NCBI GenBank assembly: GCA_018343915.1
Contig: JABRWF010000007.1
Span: 3,782,001-3,846,000, forward strand
DNA: 64,000 nt
From: Agroathelia rolfsii
Taxonomy: Eukaryota; Basidiomycota; Agaricomycetes; Amylocorticiales; Amylocorticiaceae
Direction: 5' to 3'
The notes beneath the pieces are model-generated. The model had not been told where the DNA came from. It searched no databases and saw nothing but the letters and a program-made list of their open reading frames with translations. Positions within the stretch are counted from its first letter, which is position 1; each line of letters opens with the position of its first letter. Positions 46,728 to 58,409 of the stretch are shown one piece after another. A program made the translations under genes and the position numbers.

Positions 46728-47860
46728 TTATCTTTTGTCTAGTCCGTAAGAGTTATCGTCGACCGGCGTCTCGTCAGGCGGAGCTAGATTGAGCAAGGTA
46801 AACGTATGTGAGATAGTTTCTGCTACAGGTGGGATTTTATTAGGGGTGCCGAGCCGCTTGAAGTAACACCGGCCATTCAGATTGCCTAGACAAGCGTTGA
46901 TTTGTACTATGATAAAGAAACGAGAGAGAAGGGGGGTGGCTGAGAAAAATACAAAAGCTTATATCCTTAGCATCGGTTATCCAGAATTGAGGACATCCGA
47001 TGACAATAAAGTTCGATATGTAAGTGTTGGACCAAATTAATAAGGGCTTTCTGTCAAGGAACGCCGGAATCAAGCGGTGTTCTTGGAATACGCGGCACGG
47101 GCAAATGTACATTAGAGAGTGACCCATCTCTTGCTCCGTCTGCCACCACATTCGTTCGCTCAGCTTACTCTTTTAATCCACCCTCCCCTCGCTCTATAAT
47201 CCTTTTTCTCCTAAACAGATACCCATAAAAATCAGGAACAAGGGGCCCTCTGGTCATCGTGGCCTGGCTGCCAGCCAGAAGGGAAGTGATCAGCGACTCG
47301 GAGAGAAGGTGAGTCCCACCCACCTCGCTGCTCACCTCTATTTCCCCTCAGGTTTACAAGCCCAGCCGCAATCAGAATGCACTCTGCGCTTTCACCCAGA
47401 ACCGCATCCAGAACATATAACATATTCCAAAGATCGCTCTACCAGTAATGATCGTTACTCAATTTGTTAGTTAGGATGAAAGATAAACTGAAAAAGTATC
47501 AGAGCCCATACGGTTATCAGAGCCAGGAATGTTGAGAGCATATGGTATAAAGTCACGATTGTTTTATCAGATCATTCTCTTAATTAAATGTCTTCGAAAA
47601 AATGACACATGACACACGAAGTGATCAATCCAGTATTACTAGTAATCGCATAAGCCATTGGAATTTCGCGTGCTGAGTTAGATCCACCGAGGGATTCGAT
47701 CGCTAGATTTTGGCTTCCAAATAATTACATCTCAGGCTGTCGCTTATCAAGACCTTGGTAAAGCGTCCATCATAAAGACCCAATGATGGCTGTGGCGTCA
47801 TCGACTCTGCTACCGATATTCAAAGGAGCGTCGTAATTGGCCTCTTGATCATCTCGAATC
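46728..47860 (-). pseudogene. decayed DUF6534 gene (type A), only the 3' half remains
   Basis: On the minus strand the C-terminal exon reads NACLGNLNGRCYFKRLG and continues to PPDETPVDDNSYGLDKR with TAA at 46728-46730. Upstream lies WSNTYISNFIVIG (compare WPDTYISIFF in the neighbour). At about 47.64 kb comes REIPMAYAITSNTGLITS (compare IMAYTINTGLVAS), and at about 47.8 kb DDATAIIGSL followed by TGA where the intact copy has DLLVAASLYWAL. Nothing resembling helices 1-4 is found upstream. It lies directly downstream of the intact copy at 48177-50192, in the same orientation, as expected for a partial tandem duplicate. Confidence 0.65.
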
Positions 47861-48176
47861 CCGTGGGCATATGACAGTGCGAGGAAATCAATAGCTCTGA
47901 CTAATTTATTTAGTCTCAAGCGCTATTCCAATATATGGTCCATTTGCAATGCTAGCCTTAGAGTGAAATTAAGAAAATCCTGAAGTCAGAATTAAGGCAC
48001 ATTGTCATAAATCAAGGTGGGGAAACCCATATCGTTTCAGAAGATTAAACCTTTCAGACAAACACCTGATTATTGACTAGGAATTCAAGTCTACTAATTA
48101 TTTAAATTATAATTATTTCGACGCAGTACTGGTGTTTTGTACTAAACCTAAAGCAGTGATTGAAAGGACATCATAA

Positions 48177-50192
48177 TTAAAGGACACGATATGTAAATAA
48201 TAGGCATACCTCTATACGAGCATCAGAGTTGTCCTCTGTCCGGCTCACGCTAGCATGAAAATTGCTGATCGGCGTCATGCCTAGTACATCAGGCAGAGTA
48301 GAAGTGTTTCCAGTAGCTGCTTTCTCGCTACCAACTCGTTTGAAGTAACCCCGGCCGTTGAGACTGCCTAGGCAACCGTTGATCTGAACTATGAGGAACA
48401 AGAAATGAAAATTTCATGTCCTGTAGTCAGTTTTTTTATGCATCTGTACAAAATTTGAGAATGGGCATACGGGATGGAATCATGGCAGTAAAAAAAATTG
48501 AAATATAGGTGTCAGGCCAGACTAGCTGCTATATTAATTTTGGTATGAATACCAGTTGCGAGTATGAACTGAAAAAAGTAACAAATCATACAATCATAAG
48601 CGCCACAAGAACAGAAGTCCTATCATTTAGAGCCAGAGTTGTTTTTTTTTAGAATAACCTGCTAGCTGAGCACGCTTAAAAAAACAAATGAAGACCTACG
48701 AAGCAACAAGGCCTGTGTTGATTGTATAAGCCATTATAATTTTAATGGTCAAGTTAGTCCTAAAAGAAAATCAATCTCCAGAATTTGGCAGGCTATAAAA
48801 CTACAACCACTTACGTCTTCTGACCACTAATACTTTGGGAAAGTGCCCAGTATAAAGATGCAGCCACAAGAAGGTCCATGGCTGCTCCAACACCCGCGGC
48901 TGCTTCAATGATTTTCTACTACTCATCAAACCGTTGCATTGGGGGAAGTGAATGGTGTTTTGAGCCTTCTTACCACAGAATCTTCTGACATAAATTGGGG
49001 TAGAGTTTTGTAGTAAAGCACCCTGAAGAATTAATTGGCTTGCATTTGAGTTGAGATTTTACCATAGTTTATCTAGGCATACCCTTTAAAGAAGAAGACT
49101 AAGAAGCCAAAAATTGTGAGTGTGTTCAGGAATAAATTTTAATTAAATTGCTACGCACCTACAGAAAGAGCTGAGCAAGAAAGTGTAATGGAATAATGTG
49201 AGCTTGAAGCAAATATTAATAGCCTATAATAGACAGGCGTACAAAAATGACAAGTTGCTAGTATTGTCTGCAGATAGTTTTTGTATCTCTGCATTTTGGA
49301 TATGGAAAAGGAGCTTGCATAAAAATACGCACAAGTAAAATGCACATTGGGTATCTTCTTCTGCTAACTATGAAAGCAGCATTTAGATGTTTACTAGTAT
49401 CCGTATCGTGTAGATGAAGAGACTACTGACCAATCCATACTCGTCTAATGTAAAATCTGGTATTTTTCTTTTTGACTTAACAATTTAGCCAGGTGGCATA
49501 AAAATCACGTACCCATAAACTTGAATCGTGATGATTACCTAAAATAGGTCATAATACGTGATTCATCGCTCTACTTCCTCAATACCAGAAAGAGTTATCA
49601 TACCATGCAAAGAATACAAGACTTTTAGTTGTTTAAGATGTTATTATCAACGGACACGCATATACGTAGAGTAGTGGTCTGATTCACTCACTGGCAAAGA
49701 CCTATAATATAGTTAGGAATATGCAGCAGAGAAAATGAAACGCGCATAAACTCACCAAGTAGTATTTAGATATAGTATGGGGTTTTCGGCAGCTATAATT
49801 AAATAGTAGTATACAACGTGCATCATTAATGCCGTTTGTAAGGTACCAAATATCCTATACACTTAAGACTGAGGTTTTTAAACGCTTTTATGAAATCAAT
49901 ATACCACAAGGAGCTGCACTATAGGAGAAAGGAAAGTTGAAGTACTGTTAAATGCTTGTCGGTAGTAATCCTGATTAGTGAGCATATACCAATCCACAAA
50001 TCCACCAAGGATCTTTCTTGGCGTAAGTTTGGAAATAAGAAAATGACTGAGCGCAGGTAATTCCATAGAGTCTACATGTGCAAATAAAACGATCTGATCA
50101 GAAAAACATTTTTATTGACTGAGACCAGCTAACAATGATGAAATTCCGAGGCTAGGAATAAGAACGCCTAATGTTGGAGGTATAGAGGCCAT
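48177..50192 (-). CDS. DUF6534-family multi-pass membrane protein (type A)
   Basis: The start at 50192 reads MASIPPTLGVLIPSLGISSL, spliced to LYGITCAQSFSYFQTYAKKD and PWWICGL. Then FGTLQTALMMHVVYYYLIIA, AENPILY, VIITIQVYG, FYIRRVWI, RRYPMCILLV, AAAGVGAAMDLLVAASLYWA, LSQSISGQKT, NLTIKIIMAYTINTGLVAS, VWPDTYISIFFTAMIP, and the signature VQINGCLGSLNGRGYFKRVG. The tail (TLPDVLGMTPISNF) is polar, and the stop is TAA at 48177-48179. The last coding stretch (EVCLLFTYRVL) may be read-through of an unspliced intron, so the true C-terminus is uncertain. Exon order is the same as in the genes at 1634 and 41651. Confidence 0.75.
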
Positions 50193-51268
50193 ATAATTTT
50201 GCTGAAAGCGGAACTTGCTGCTTAGGACTCGGGAATTGACATGTATATATACGCTCAAGCTTACTAGTAAGAATACTAATTGCCGCTCCTAGAGACCAAG
50301 GTTCAGGTGTCACCATAATGATGTTGATGCTACTAATACACTAAGAAATTCTGATAGAAGACGAAATTACACAGGAGAAACAAGACAAGTTTATTTAAAG
50401 GCATGGAAATAAGACGCGAGTAGATATTGCTTATATCACGGTAATAATAATAGCTGGAGGGCAAGTAATATAAAAATAATTACGAGTTTCATTATGCCTG
50501 AGAGACCAAGCATGAGCTGTGGGATTAAATGCACTCATTTTCAGAATACAAAACTGCTGGTAGTGTGGGAAGAAATCGTGATGCAACTACTCACAGAAGT
50601 TGAGATAATCAAGCCATCAATAAATTCTTGAGCTGTGACCGCTAAATTTAAACTCAATATCGAAACCCAGTATGCCGAATATGGCATAATCCACTTAACT
50701 GTGGATTATCAAAAAATGGGCAAGTCCCAGCATCAATATACTCCAAGCAGCTTCTGGTATCAGCTAATACTAGTAGTACGGTTCCTCCCTACCTTTTTGG
50801 TGGTGGCTATGCTCAACCACTCCCCCCCCTTCTTTTCGATATTTCCACATAATTCTCTGGTCGGAATAAATATTCAGCTAACTCCTAGAGGAAATGGAGG
50901 TCCTCATAATCAAGACAATTCGCCCTAATATTGGGGGTTGTCACTTGATGTAAGTAAGCACTAAAGCATGCCGGTGATGGTTCCCAGTGCTTTCTATGTT
51001 TCCATCATTTTTCATTCAGTGGCCACTGGATGTTTGCTTCATTTCCGATATTATGCCGTTCCCATGAATGTGTGCTTTACTACGCCGAGGTACGATCTGG
51101 CGTTGACGCGTAAGCACTACATCGTCACTGTGCACCTTTTAATTTTAGTTGGTGACAGGTTATCAGCTTTTCATCTGTCATCATTGCACATAAACATTGT
51201 TCCAGGTAATTGTTTTTCCTCACATCGTACAGATAGTGCTCAAAACTTGAATGTTTCATACATAGCAT
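50193..51268. other. intergenic, no gene recognised
   Basis: About 1.1 kb, AT-rich, no motif-bearing frames. It separates the DUF6534 gene from a cluster of mobile elements. Confidence 0.45.
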
Positions 51269-51273
51269 ATAGA

Positions 51274-51514
51274 TGTTCGGATTACAAACCGATTCGAACG
51301 ATATTATTTCTTTTCTTCTTTTATTCGCTTTTATTCTTATTTATTACGCCGCGCGTAATGCTTCGATTTTAGTTGTGTCGAACAAATGATGACACTGTAC
51401 AGTTCATGTCATGTGACTTGTGTTCGTACAAATGGTTCGACTTCATCAATGATGCACTTCAGTCTTGTTGTACACGACTGAAGTTTGATATCGTACAGTT
51501 CTTCCATTCCAACA
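51274..51514 (+). mobile_element. solo LTR, 241 bp, with 5-bp target-site duplication ATAGA
   Basis: Begins TGTTCGGATTACAAACCGAT and ends CCAACA; ATAGA flanks both sides (51269-51273 and 51515-51519). The first 20 bases match the 5' end of the LTRs at 9000-9402 (minus strand) and 63667-64000. An internal CACTTCAGTCTTGTTGTACACGACTGAAGT-like hairpin corresponds to the CACTTCAGTCTTGTTTATTCGACTAAAGT block of the 63.8 kb copy. It is shorter than the 9 kb LTR, so it is a diverged or internally deleted relative. Confidence 0.85.
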
Positions 51515-51519
51515 ATAGA

Positions 51520-51989
51520 TGTACTACAGAAGACGAGCATACGCTGTACATATAGATTTTCAATAATAATACCGACCTATTCTGATCTAGCACATCCTGG
51601 TAGCATATTGCGGGAGATGAAACAGTGATTCAGTTCAACTTGCCACTCATTGCTGCTCTGCATTTAATTATCATGTCCTTATTGTACAGACCTGCTGTAT
51701 TCAGTTGGGCCCGGAAAGCGCTCCATGGCGCTTTCTCTCCATTTGTGTGCCAGGAATTGTCAGAACAAAGATAAGGAGATTGAATAAATATAACTTCAGC
51801 TTTATCATAAGATCATAAGATATGTTTGACAATAATTCTTCAACTGACATGAATTTTCAGCACTAGATAATCCAATGGCGAAAAATTACAATATCTAACA
51901 CAATGAATCAACTATCATAAAGTGATGATTAGATCAGAACTTAACCTCTAAGAAGCCTTTGGAAAAGTTATTGAATAATCTGACTAGTG
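51520..51989. other. spacer between two solo LTRs
   Basis: 470 nt, AT-rich; no gene or repeat structure recognised. Confidence 0.4.
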
Positions 51990-51994
51990 CCAAC

Positions 51995-52169
51995 TGTTAG
52001 AATATGTGATCCATATGCTGGGTCACATGATTCTGTCTTTATATTTACGATAGTTTACATTCTTGTTCACTATCCGTTTGACTACGTACAACGATGTACA
52101 AGTAGATAGGCGGAATACTATTCTTTGTGTCGACCACTGCTCATCGTCGTCGCTCGTCGTATTTTCACA
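51995..52169 (+). mobile_element. solo LTR, 175 bp, with 5-bp target-site duplication CCAAC
   Basis: Begins TGTTAGAATATGTGATC and ends TTTTCACA; CCAAC flanks both sides (51990-51994 and 52170-52174). The 5' end is of the style common in short-LTR retrotransposons. Shares an internal block with the LTR at 38626-38801, so the two belong to one family. Confidence 0.82.
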
Positions 52170-52203
52170 CCAACATGTGTCCTGTTGCAACTATTACAAA
52201 GTA

Positions 52204-52912
52204 CAGTGCCCTGCAAAAGTCTGCCATGCTTTTCATACCTTTATACCTCATCCACTTCCACATCATATTACTTCAAATGAAAATTCACGTAGTATGATAT
52301 AAGTGTCCTATATGTATCTATAGAGCTGAATTCAAAAAATATTTGGTGGCTAGCTGTTGATGTGCAAATCAAATGTGCCGGTAAAAATCACTAGAAAAAT
52401 ATCCGTCAATATAGCATATTTTAATATGTGAGTATTTTCCCCTTAGACTAGAGGTAGCATAAATCAACATCACAAGGAGTTTTTGTGATTTGACTAGCTG
52501 GATGAAGCACTGGAAAATCTACAAGTTGACTGTGTTTTGGCAGTATTTTCGGTCTTTCCAGTCAAAACACTGCTAAAGCACTATCCAACCAGTTAACTTG
52601 TAGGTTTTCTAGCGCTCCATTCAGCTAGTCAAACCATGCGAATATGTCAATATATGCTACCTCTAGCTTTAAAGTGGAAAGTACTCACATATTAAAATAT
52701 GCTATATTGATGGACATTTTTTTCAGCAGTTTTTAGCGGCACATTTGATTTACACATCAACAGCTAGCCACCAAATATTTTTTGGATTCAGCTCTATATG
52801 CACATACAGGACACCTATATCATACTACATGAATTTTCATTTGAAGTAAAACGATGTAGAAGTGGATGAGGTATAAAGGTATGAAAGCATGATAGACTTT
52901 CGGTGGGCACTG
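52204..52912. mobile_element. fold-back MITE with Tc1/mariner-type ends, TA target duplication
   Basis: The outer ends are inverted copies starting CAGTGCCC (52204) and finishing GGGCACTG (52912), flanked on both sides by TA (52202-52203 and 52913-52914). This is the insertion signature of the Tc1/mariner superfamily, whose ends start CAGT. The inverted similarity does not stop at the termini: left and right halves (about 340 bp each) are near-perfect reverse complements all the way in. Matched blocks include CCTCATCCACTTC, AATATTTGGTGGCTAGCTGT, TAGCATATTTTAATATGTGA and TGACTAGCTG. The centre is near 52558. No transposase frame is present, so it is non-autonomous. Transcription through it would give one long hairpin RNA. 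Confidence 0.9.
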
Positions 52913-52969
52913 TACAAATAATCTAGTAGTTACTCTTGGCATAAGAGCGCACCACGATATTACCATTAT

Positions 52970-55033
52970 CTAACACCCTGTCCTATCGAGTGATTGTGAC
53001 ACTGTGGCTACATCAAAGTCTGACAAGCCGATCGATATCATCGCATTGCCACTGGTATCTTGACTCATCCTCTTGAACACCTCGCGGCAGTTGAGGCTAC
53101 CCAGGAAAGCATTTGTGCGTACTAAGGGGTTAATTATATGGTTATATCATTAACAACAGGATGAAAAAATAGCGAGATTCCAGTTTTTGCTTACATGGTG
53201 GGACGATGAAAGCAAAGAAAAATGGAAGGAAGGTATCTGGCCACATGAATCGCTTTAAGAATACTTTTAGCCATACGAAATCAAAAATGAATTACTCCTT
53301 TTTTTCGTGGAGTCCTTACCGTAACAAAGGCCGCTAGGAAAAAGATGCTGCAATACATACTCTCCATGAGCACATGCGATAAATCCTTGTCGGGACTAGT
53401 GCCATGCATAGCAGCAGCAATATATATGAAAAAAAAAACATACGAAGGAATGAGTCCAGACTTGATTGTATAACTCATGAGCGCTTTTATGACGGAGTCC
53501 GTCCTAGTTTAGGGAAGGTAGATGACTTGAATAGAGATCACTTTGGACGTCAAAAGAGTGCCTCCATAGTACCCTTGGTGCCCTGTACGACCTCGAGCGA
53601 GAATCCAGCACATGAACGTGATGACAAGCACTTCTATTATTGCTGTAGATCCGCCAGCTGCCAAGAGAACTTTCTACGAAACCAAAGTTAGGGCGGAAAG
53701 GCCGCTAAGGCTTGTCACAAGAGAGGAATAGAAACCCCACCATCAAAGAAGAGCTGATGGTCTTTGTCTCTTGAGAATTCTTGTTGCCGCGGAGTATCCT
53801 ATATAATCAAGAATTCAATACTGAAATGTGTGCACTCGAGGGGCATAGAACCACACTCATTTAAAAAAAGCACTATATTATACTTTTCAAATTACGCCCA
53901 TTGACAATCAGGATCAAGTAGAACTGCATACCTATTATTAGAACTATAGAGTAATTAATTTTTGGCGCATGAATGATTAGAAACTGATCATGATCCTAAG
54001 TTGGGACGGAGGATGATACCAAAATTTGCCAAAGTCAAAGTCCCCTGGATTGAATCTTGTCAGGCATTGTAGACAACCATTTAAAAAAATGCTGTTTCAG
54101 ATGTTGAGATGAGTACCGGTACGTACTACAATAAGACATGGTGTATATTTTTTGCCGACTATGAGAGCATCTAGTTTTTTTGTCACCGTCTCTCAGTAAT
54201 CAGTACTTACGCATTAATATTCTCCATGCATAGAAACTAGAATAGCGTTAGTGCATATTCATCAAGGTGATAATTTGAGTATAAATGACACTTGCCCATA
54301 TACTTGACCAAAGATAAGGGCCTGCGCTGGATCAATGACAACATGTGGGCTGACAGATGCAAGTACGCACCGCAACCAAATCAGATCCCTTGGGACAAAA
54401 GGATATTTATTTATTTATTTAAAAAAAATCATTAGTTGTGGTGGTAAAGCAGTAGTGGCTGCTGAAAAATACGCACAGATAGGGACCTGCTAACGATGTT
54501 TGCTGTAAGAATCTGAAGGATGGAGAGTTAAAATCCATGACTAAAATGCACGCACCAAATAACAAAACTTGGAAGCGCTGGATCAACGGCAGCTGTGATA
54601 AGATAAAAATATGCAACGTGCATTACTAGCGCTATGTGTACAGTATTGAATATCCTTCTCAGGATTTATGGGTCAGATCCAAACCTTTCTCATAGTATTG
54701 AAGAAAAATAGAATTTACCATATAGAAGTAGTCTGTTGATGGAATTTGATGAGGAAATAATAGCGATTTTCTCCGGCTATAAAAGCTCACTAATGCCTTA
54801 AGCCACCATGCATCCTTTTTGGCGTAGGTTTGAAAGTATGAGAGAAATTTCACCAAAGTAATGCCGTACAACCTAACCGCCAGAGGTTTATTTTAGTTAT
54901 ATATAAGCCCTCTTTTTCTATTCTCTCTATTGTGAGCCAAGACTAACATCCACGTAAAACCCATAGCAAAAAGGAGGACACCGAGTGTAGGGGCTAAAAG
55001 CGGCATACCGAATGTTGCACTCTCATCCCTCAT
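52970..55033 (-). CDS. DUF6534-family multi-pass membrane protein (type A)
   Basis: The likely start at 55033 reads MRDESATFGMPLLAPTLGVL; a second ATG at 55006 (MPLLAPTLGVLLFAMGF) is equally possible. An intron of about 85 nt leads to LYGITLVKFLSYFQTYAKKD and AWWLKALV, closely similar to the 48-50 kb gene. Near the 3' end come KALMSYTIKSGLIPS (compare IMAYTINTGLVAS), DTFLPFFFAFIVP and the signature RTNAFLGSLNCREVFKRM. The tail SQDTSGNAMISIGLSDFD is followed by TAG at 52970-52972, only 57 bp from the fold-back element. The middle exons (about 53.6-54.6 kb) were not fully spliced by hand, so an internal lesion is possible. Confidence 0.7.
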
Positions 55034-58000
55034 CTGGGGATTATATATGCATTGTATTTTTATCTCGAAGGTTTACCAAGACCCGAGAGATGGTGGTTCC
55101 TCTCGCTGTAATGATATAAAGTCCAAAGTAGATGATGAGATCACAGATTGATGATCCATAAGACACTGATGCATCAACTTGTATGCGCTGGGAGTAATGG
55201 TAATTCTTGGGGATGCATCAGGATTTGAAACCTTATATGGGGAGATGATTAATTTCTAGTACAATGTTTATTGCTAACTCGGATTCCATCATGCCTCCAA
55301 CACACTCTAGTATGACCAAAAAATAAAATCACCAGAGATCTTCTTTCATCAAAGACACTTCAGGCGACATTTGTTTGGTTGATAATTGAACCTTTTGAAA
55401 GCGACAGGTTTATATACGACTTGGAAATTGGAAGAAGGAGGAGGGGGAGAGATCCGGGTGACTGTTTGAGATGAGCGGGCTTGACGCAAGGGGAATGAAA
55501 TGTGTCAAGGTCTGTATCTTGAGTGGTTGAGGTTGAGATGAGATCTATAAAGGGACATTATGATGATAATTTATAGAGACTAGATGAGACCCGTGCTGTG
55601 TATGGGATTACAATGGTTCAAGAAACGATAGACACCCCTGCGCGGGGTGTGTATCTGTGGAGCCTACCGGATTATATCATAAGCTACCAGCTGGCACATA
55701 GGCCCGAGCACTGCTGTTCCGGTGATACCAATAGCTGGATGGCTTAACGCTCAAGAAAAGAAATGCTTACACGATTTGTATGTATGCATAGGGAAAGCAT
55801 ACTCAAAAACATAATTGACATCAATCGATGACCGAAGCAGTATACTAACTAGATCGACACATCAACCATTAATCACAAGGGAAACAAAAAGGGGGGTTCT
55901 GACGATAGGATCAAAAAAAAAAAAAAAGGCTGGACACTTTTGGTATACTGTACAGAAGAAGCAGCAAATGGTCAAGCAGATAATGGTGGCCACGATAACT
56001 CAAGCCACAGAGACAGGGAGGGGGGGTGGTCACAACTCAACAAGTAAATGAGGCATAACCCTAACTAAGATCGTATTACACACTCCGTATCTACTCATAT
56101 CATTTTCCACGTCCAATACGATCATGCATATGACATGGAAAAAAGAAGGGAATATATGCATCACGATTCGGTCTCTTCAGTCCGGGAGATAATGATGCTC
56201 GTTCAAAGTAGGTGATGAGACCATATGTGCAATATGAATACATCAATCCTCCTGGATGAACTTTCTGATTGTCTCTGAAGTCTGAACTGAACTCGAGCTT
56301 TCGGAACTCAGGGGTTAATAAATAATCCAGAGGTCACTTGGCAGCGCATATATTGATCTACATCAGCAGCTGATCGTCAGCGGTGCTACTAGTAGACATC
56401 CGAGTCAGATCACCCAGCTATTGAAAGACTGGTTACCAAGCAAAAGGGATCCATCGATTTTACAGGTACAATAAAGAGCTTAGCTTGATGTTGAACACTG
56501 GGATCCAATCAACTGGATCAGATTATGAGCAAAGACAGAGCAGGTGATGATGGCGTTCGGTGTTGAGCACACTGCGGCTGACGCATGCGTGTGTTATATA
56601 ATAGTTGTTTATTTACTGAGTGCACAACACCCTTTCACATTTACCCATTGCTTGGTTCGAATCGCCGAGGTTTCCATAAAAGTCATAAAGTAAGGTATGC
56701 CAGTTCCCAAGATGACTGCACGGTGCTTAGTGCTTAGCGTCCATCGTGAGAGACATGGTTAAATGCTCAATTCTCCATTCGTTCAGGCTCAAATAGTGTT
56801 CTATTTTTTTCTCTCTCTCTCTCTTTCTATCTATTGAGAGATACCACTAACTTCTTCATATCCAACCCAGCTAACGTATCAGGAAAAGCACTGAAGGTGT
56901 ATGTACTCGCGAAATCCATAGATCACACACATCCTTGGACGCACTATAATATTATTATCCCTACAGCGGTTGGGAGAAAAAAGATAAATGTTAGGTGCAG
57001 GCGTGTGCAGAGGCTAGTGTTTTTGTTTTCGTGTGAGATTCAGAGTAAAATATTGTATCCAAAATGTAAGCGGCTGAGTGTGGCTACCACGTGATCTATG
57101 TTTTTATTTATTTATTTAAAAAAAACTTTTACATACCGCATCATGCGCTGCAAACAAACTACGATGCAATGTAAGTTGGGATGATGGAGTGTAACGAATA
57201 GACACGAGTTATCTGTTTATGCACGTCGGATTATCAATACCCCACTTTGTAGCAATAGCAGCGTACCGATAAAGTTCCCCCATCCACTAGGCCGTAATTG
57301 AAGTTGTTCTGTACAAGTAACCGTAGGTACCTACCGAAGGACTACACAGCAAGTAGATATGGACACCAGTCCAATGATGATGATTATTTTTTTGAGTCTA
57401 AGACGAATGAACGCCGCCGGTATTTAGAATGGATGAGGGGATCTGACCATGTGTAAATGATCGACATACTAGCGGTAGACTAAAACCGGCGTCACCCACG
57501 GAAAAAGGGATTATTCATAAAGATGTACATAGTATACAACTTGAAAGAAGCACGAGAATGTGAAAGAAGAGAAACTGGCAGCCGATTATGCCAAAAATAT
57601 AGACCCGAGGTCGAAGAGTGGGATGAGCACGATATGATGTCACGGGTGGTAGAGAAGGACATTTATTGGGCGCCTGTTTCACAAAGGCAGGGAAAGGCCA
57701 GGGGAGATGAAAGAGGGTCGTTTCGAGGGCGAGCAGTGTGAGAAGGATTGGTCGGAGAGTCAAACACGCCAGATAGGTTTTACACACGGGGATGTCAGCG
57801 ACTTGGTTTACAAAACAAAAGATGAAAGAGAGGGGGGAGAGCCGTAAAGCAGTACACAGAGCACAGGGCTACAGCGTGAACGTTGATATGAGCCACTGAC
57901 AAGGCATCTCACAGCGCACAGGTGGGGCATGCGTTGTATTGAATGAAGAGGTGATAACAATGAATCCGGATGGAAACCGACAAGGGGCAGATGCAGAGTT

Positions 58001-58338
58001 GATGGATTAGTGGGGAAGAGGAAGAAGATGGTGAGGCCTCGTGGCGGATGGCTCAGGTGCTAAGCTCAAGCTTTTGACACTTGTGTTTGTCCCGATTTGG
58101 ACAGTCGTCGGTCTGATCGGGCACCGACTACGCTGGACAGTCATGGTGAGCACACAGAGGGCAAGGATGGATACTCACTTTAGAAAACCACAAGGGAGGG
58201 ATGGAGAGGGAGAGGGAGATGGAGAGAGGCATGTGGCAGGGATGTGTGTGATATGAGATGAGGGAGATTAATCGAAGAGAGAAAGAGAAGAAGAAGAATG
58301 CCAGATGACAAGCGGTGTTCTAGCGGAAAAAAGTGTCA
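55034..58338. other. long intergenic region, no gene recognised
   Basis: About 3.3 kb. It contains an A14 run (about 55914-55927), a (CT)n tract (56811-56826) and frames without known motifs. A frame at 58041-58145 (MADGSGAKLKLL...) is hydrophobic but lacks family support and precedes the real start of the next gene. Confidence 0.45.
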
Positions 58339-58360
58339 AGGATATATATTATATATATTG
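58339..58360 (+). promoter_or_regulatory. AT-rich TATA region of the 58.4 kb membrane gene
   Basis: A run of TATATATTATATATAT at about 58342-58358 lies 50-70 bp upstream of the ATG at 58410, a normal core-promoter distance. Confidence 0.4.
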
Positions 58361-58409
58361 GCTGGGCATGGACCATTGGATTGCATTGCATTGCAGCTGC
58401 CCAACAGCC

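Noticed and set aside
52204..52912. The fold-back element as a pair of inverted genes or a telomere/centromere repeat
   Set aside because: No coding motif, a single TA duplication and CAGTGCCC ends identify it as one transposable element.
58041..58256. Hydrophobic frame MADGSGAKLKLL as first exon of the 58.4 kb membrane protein
   Set aside because: The paralogue at 45402 begins at the position equivalent to 58410, and no splice joins the upstream frame to it in phase.
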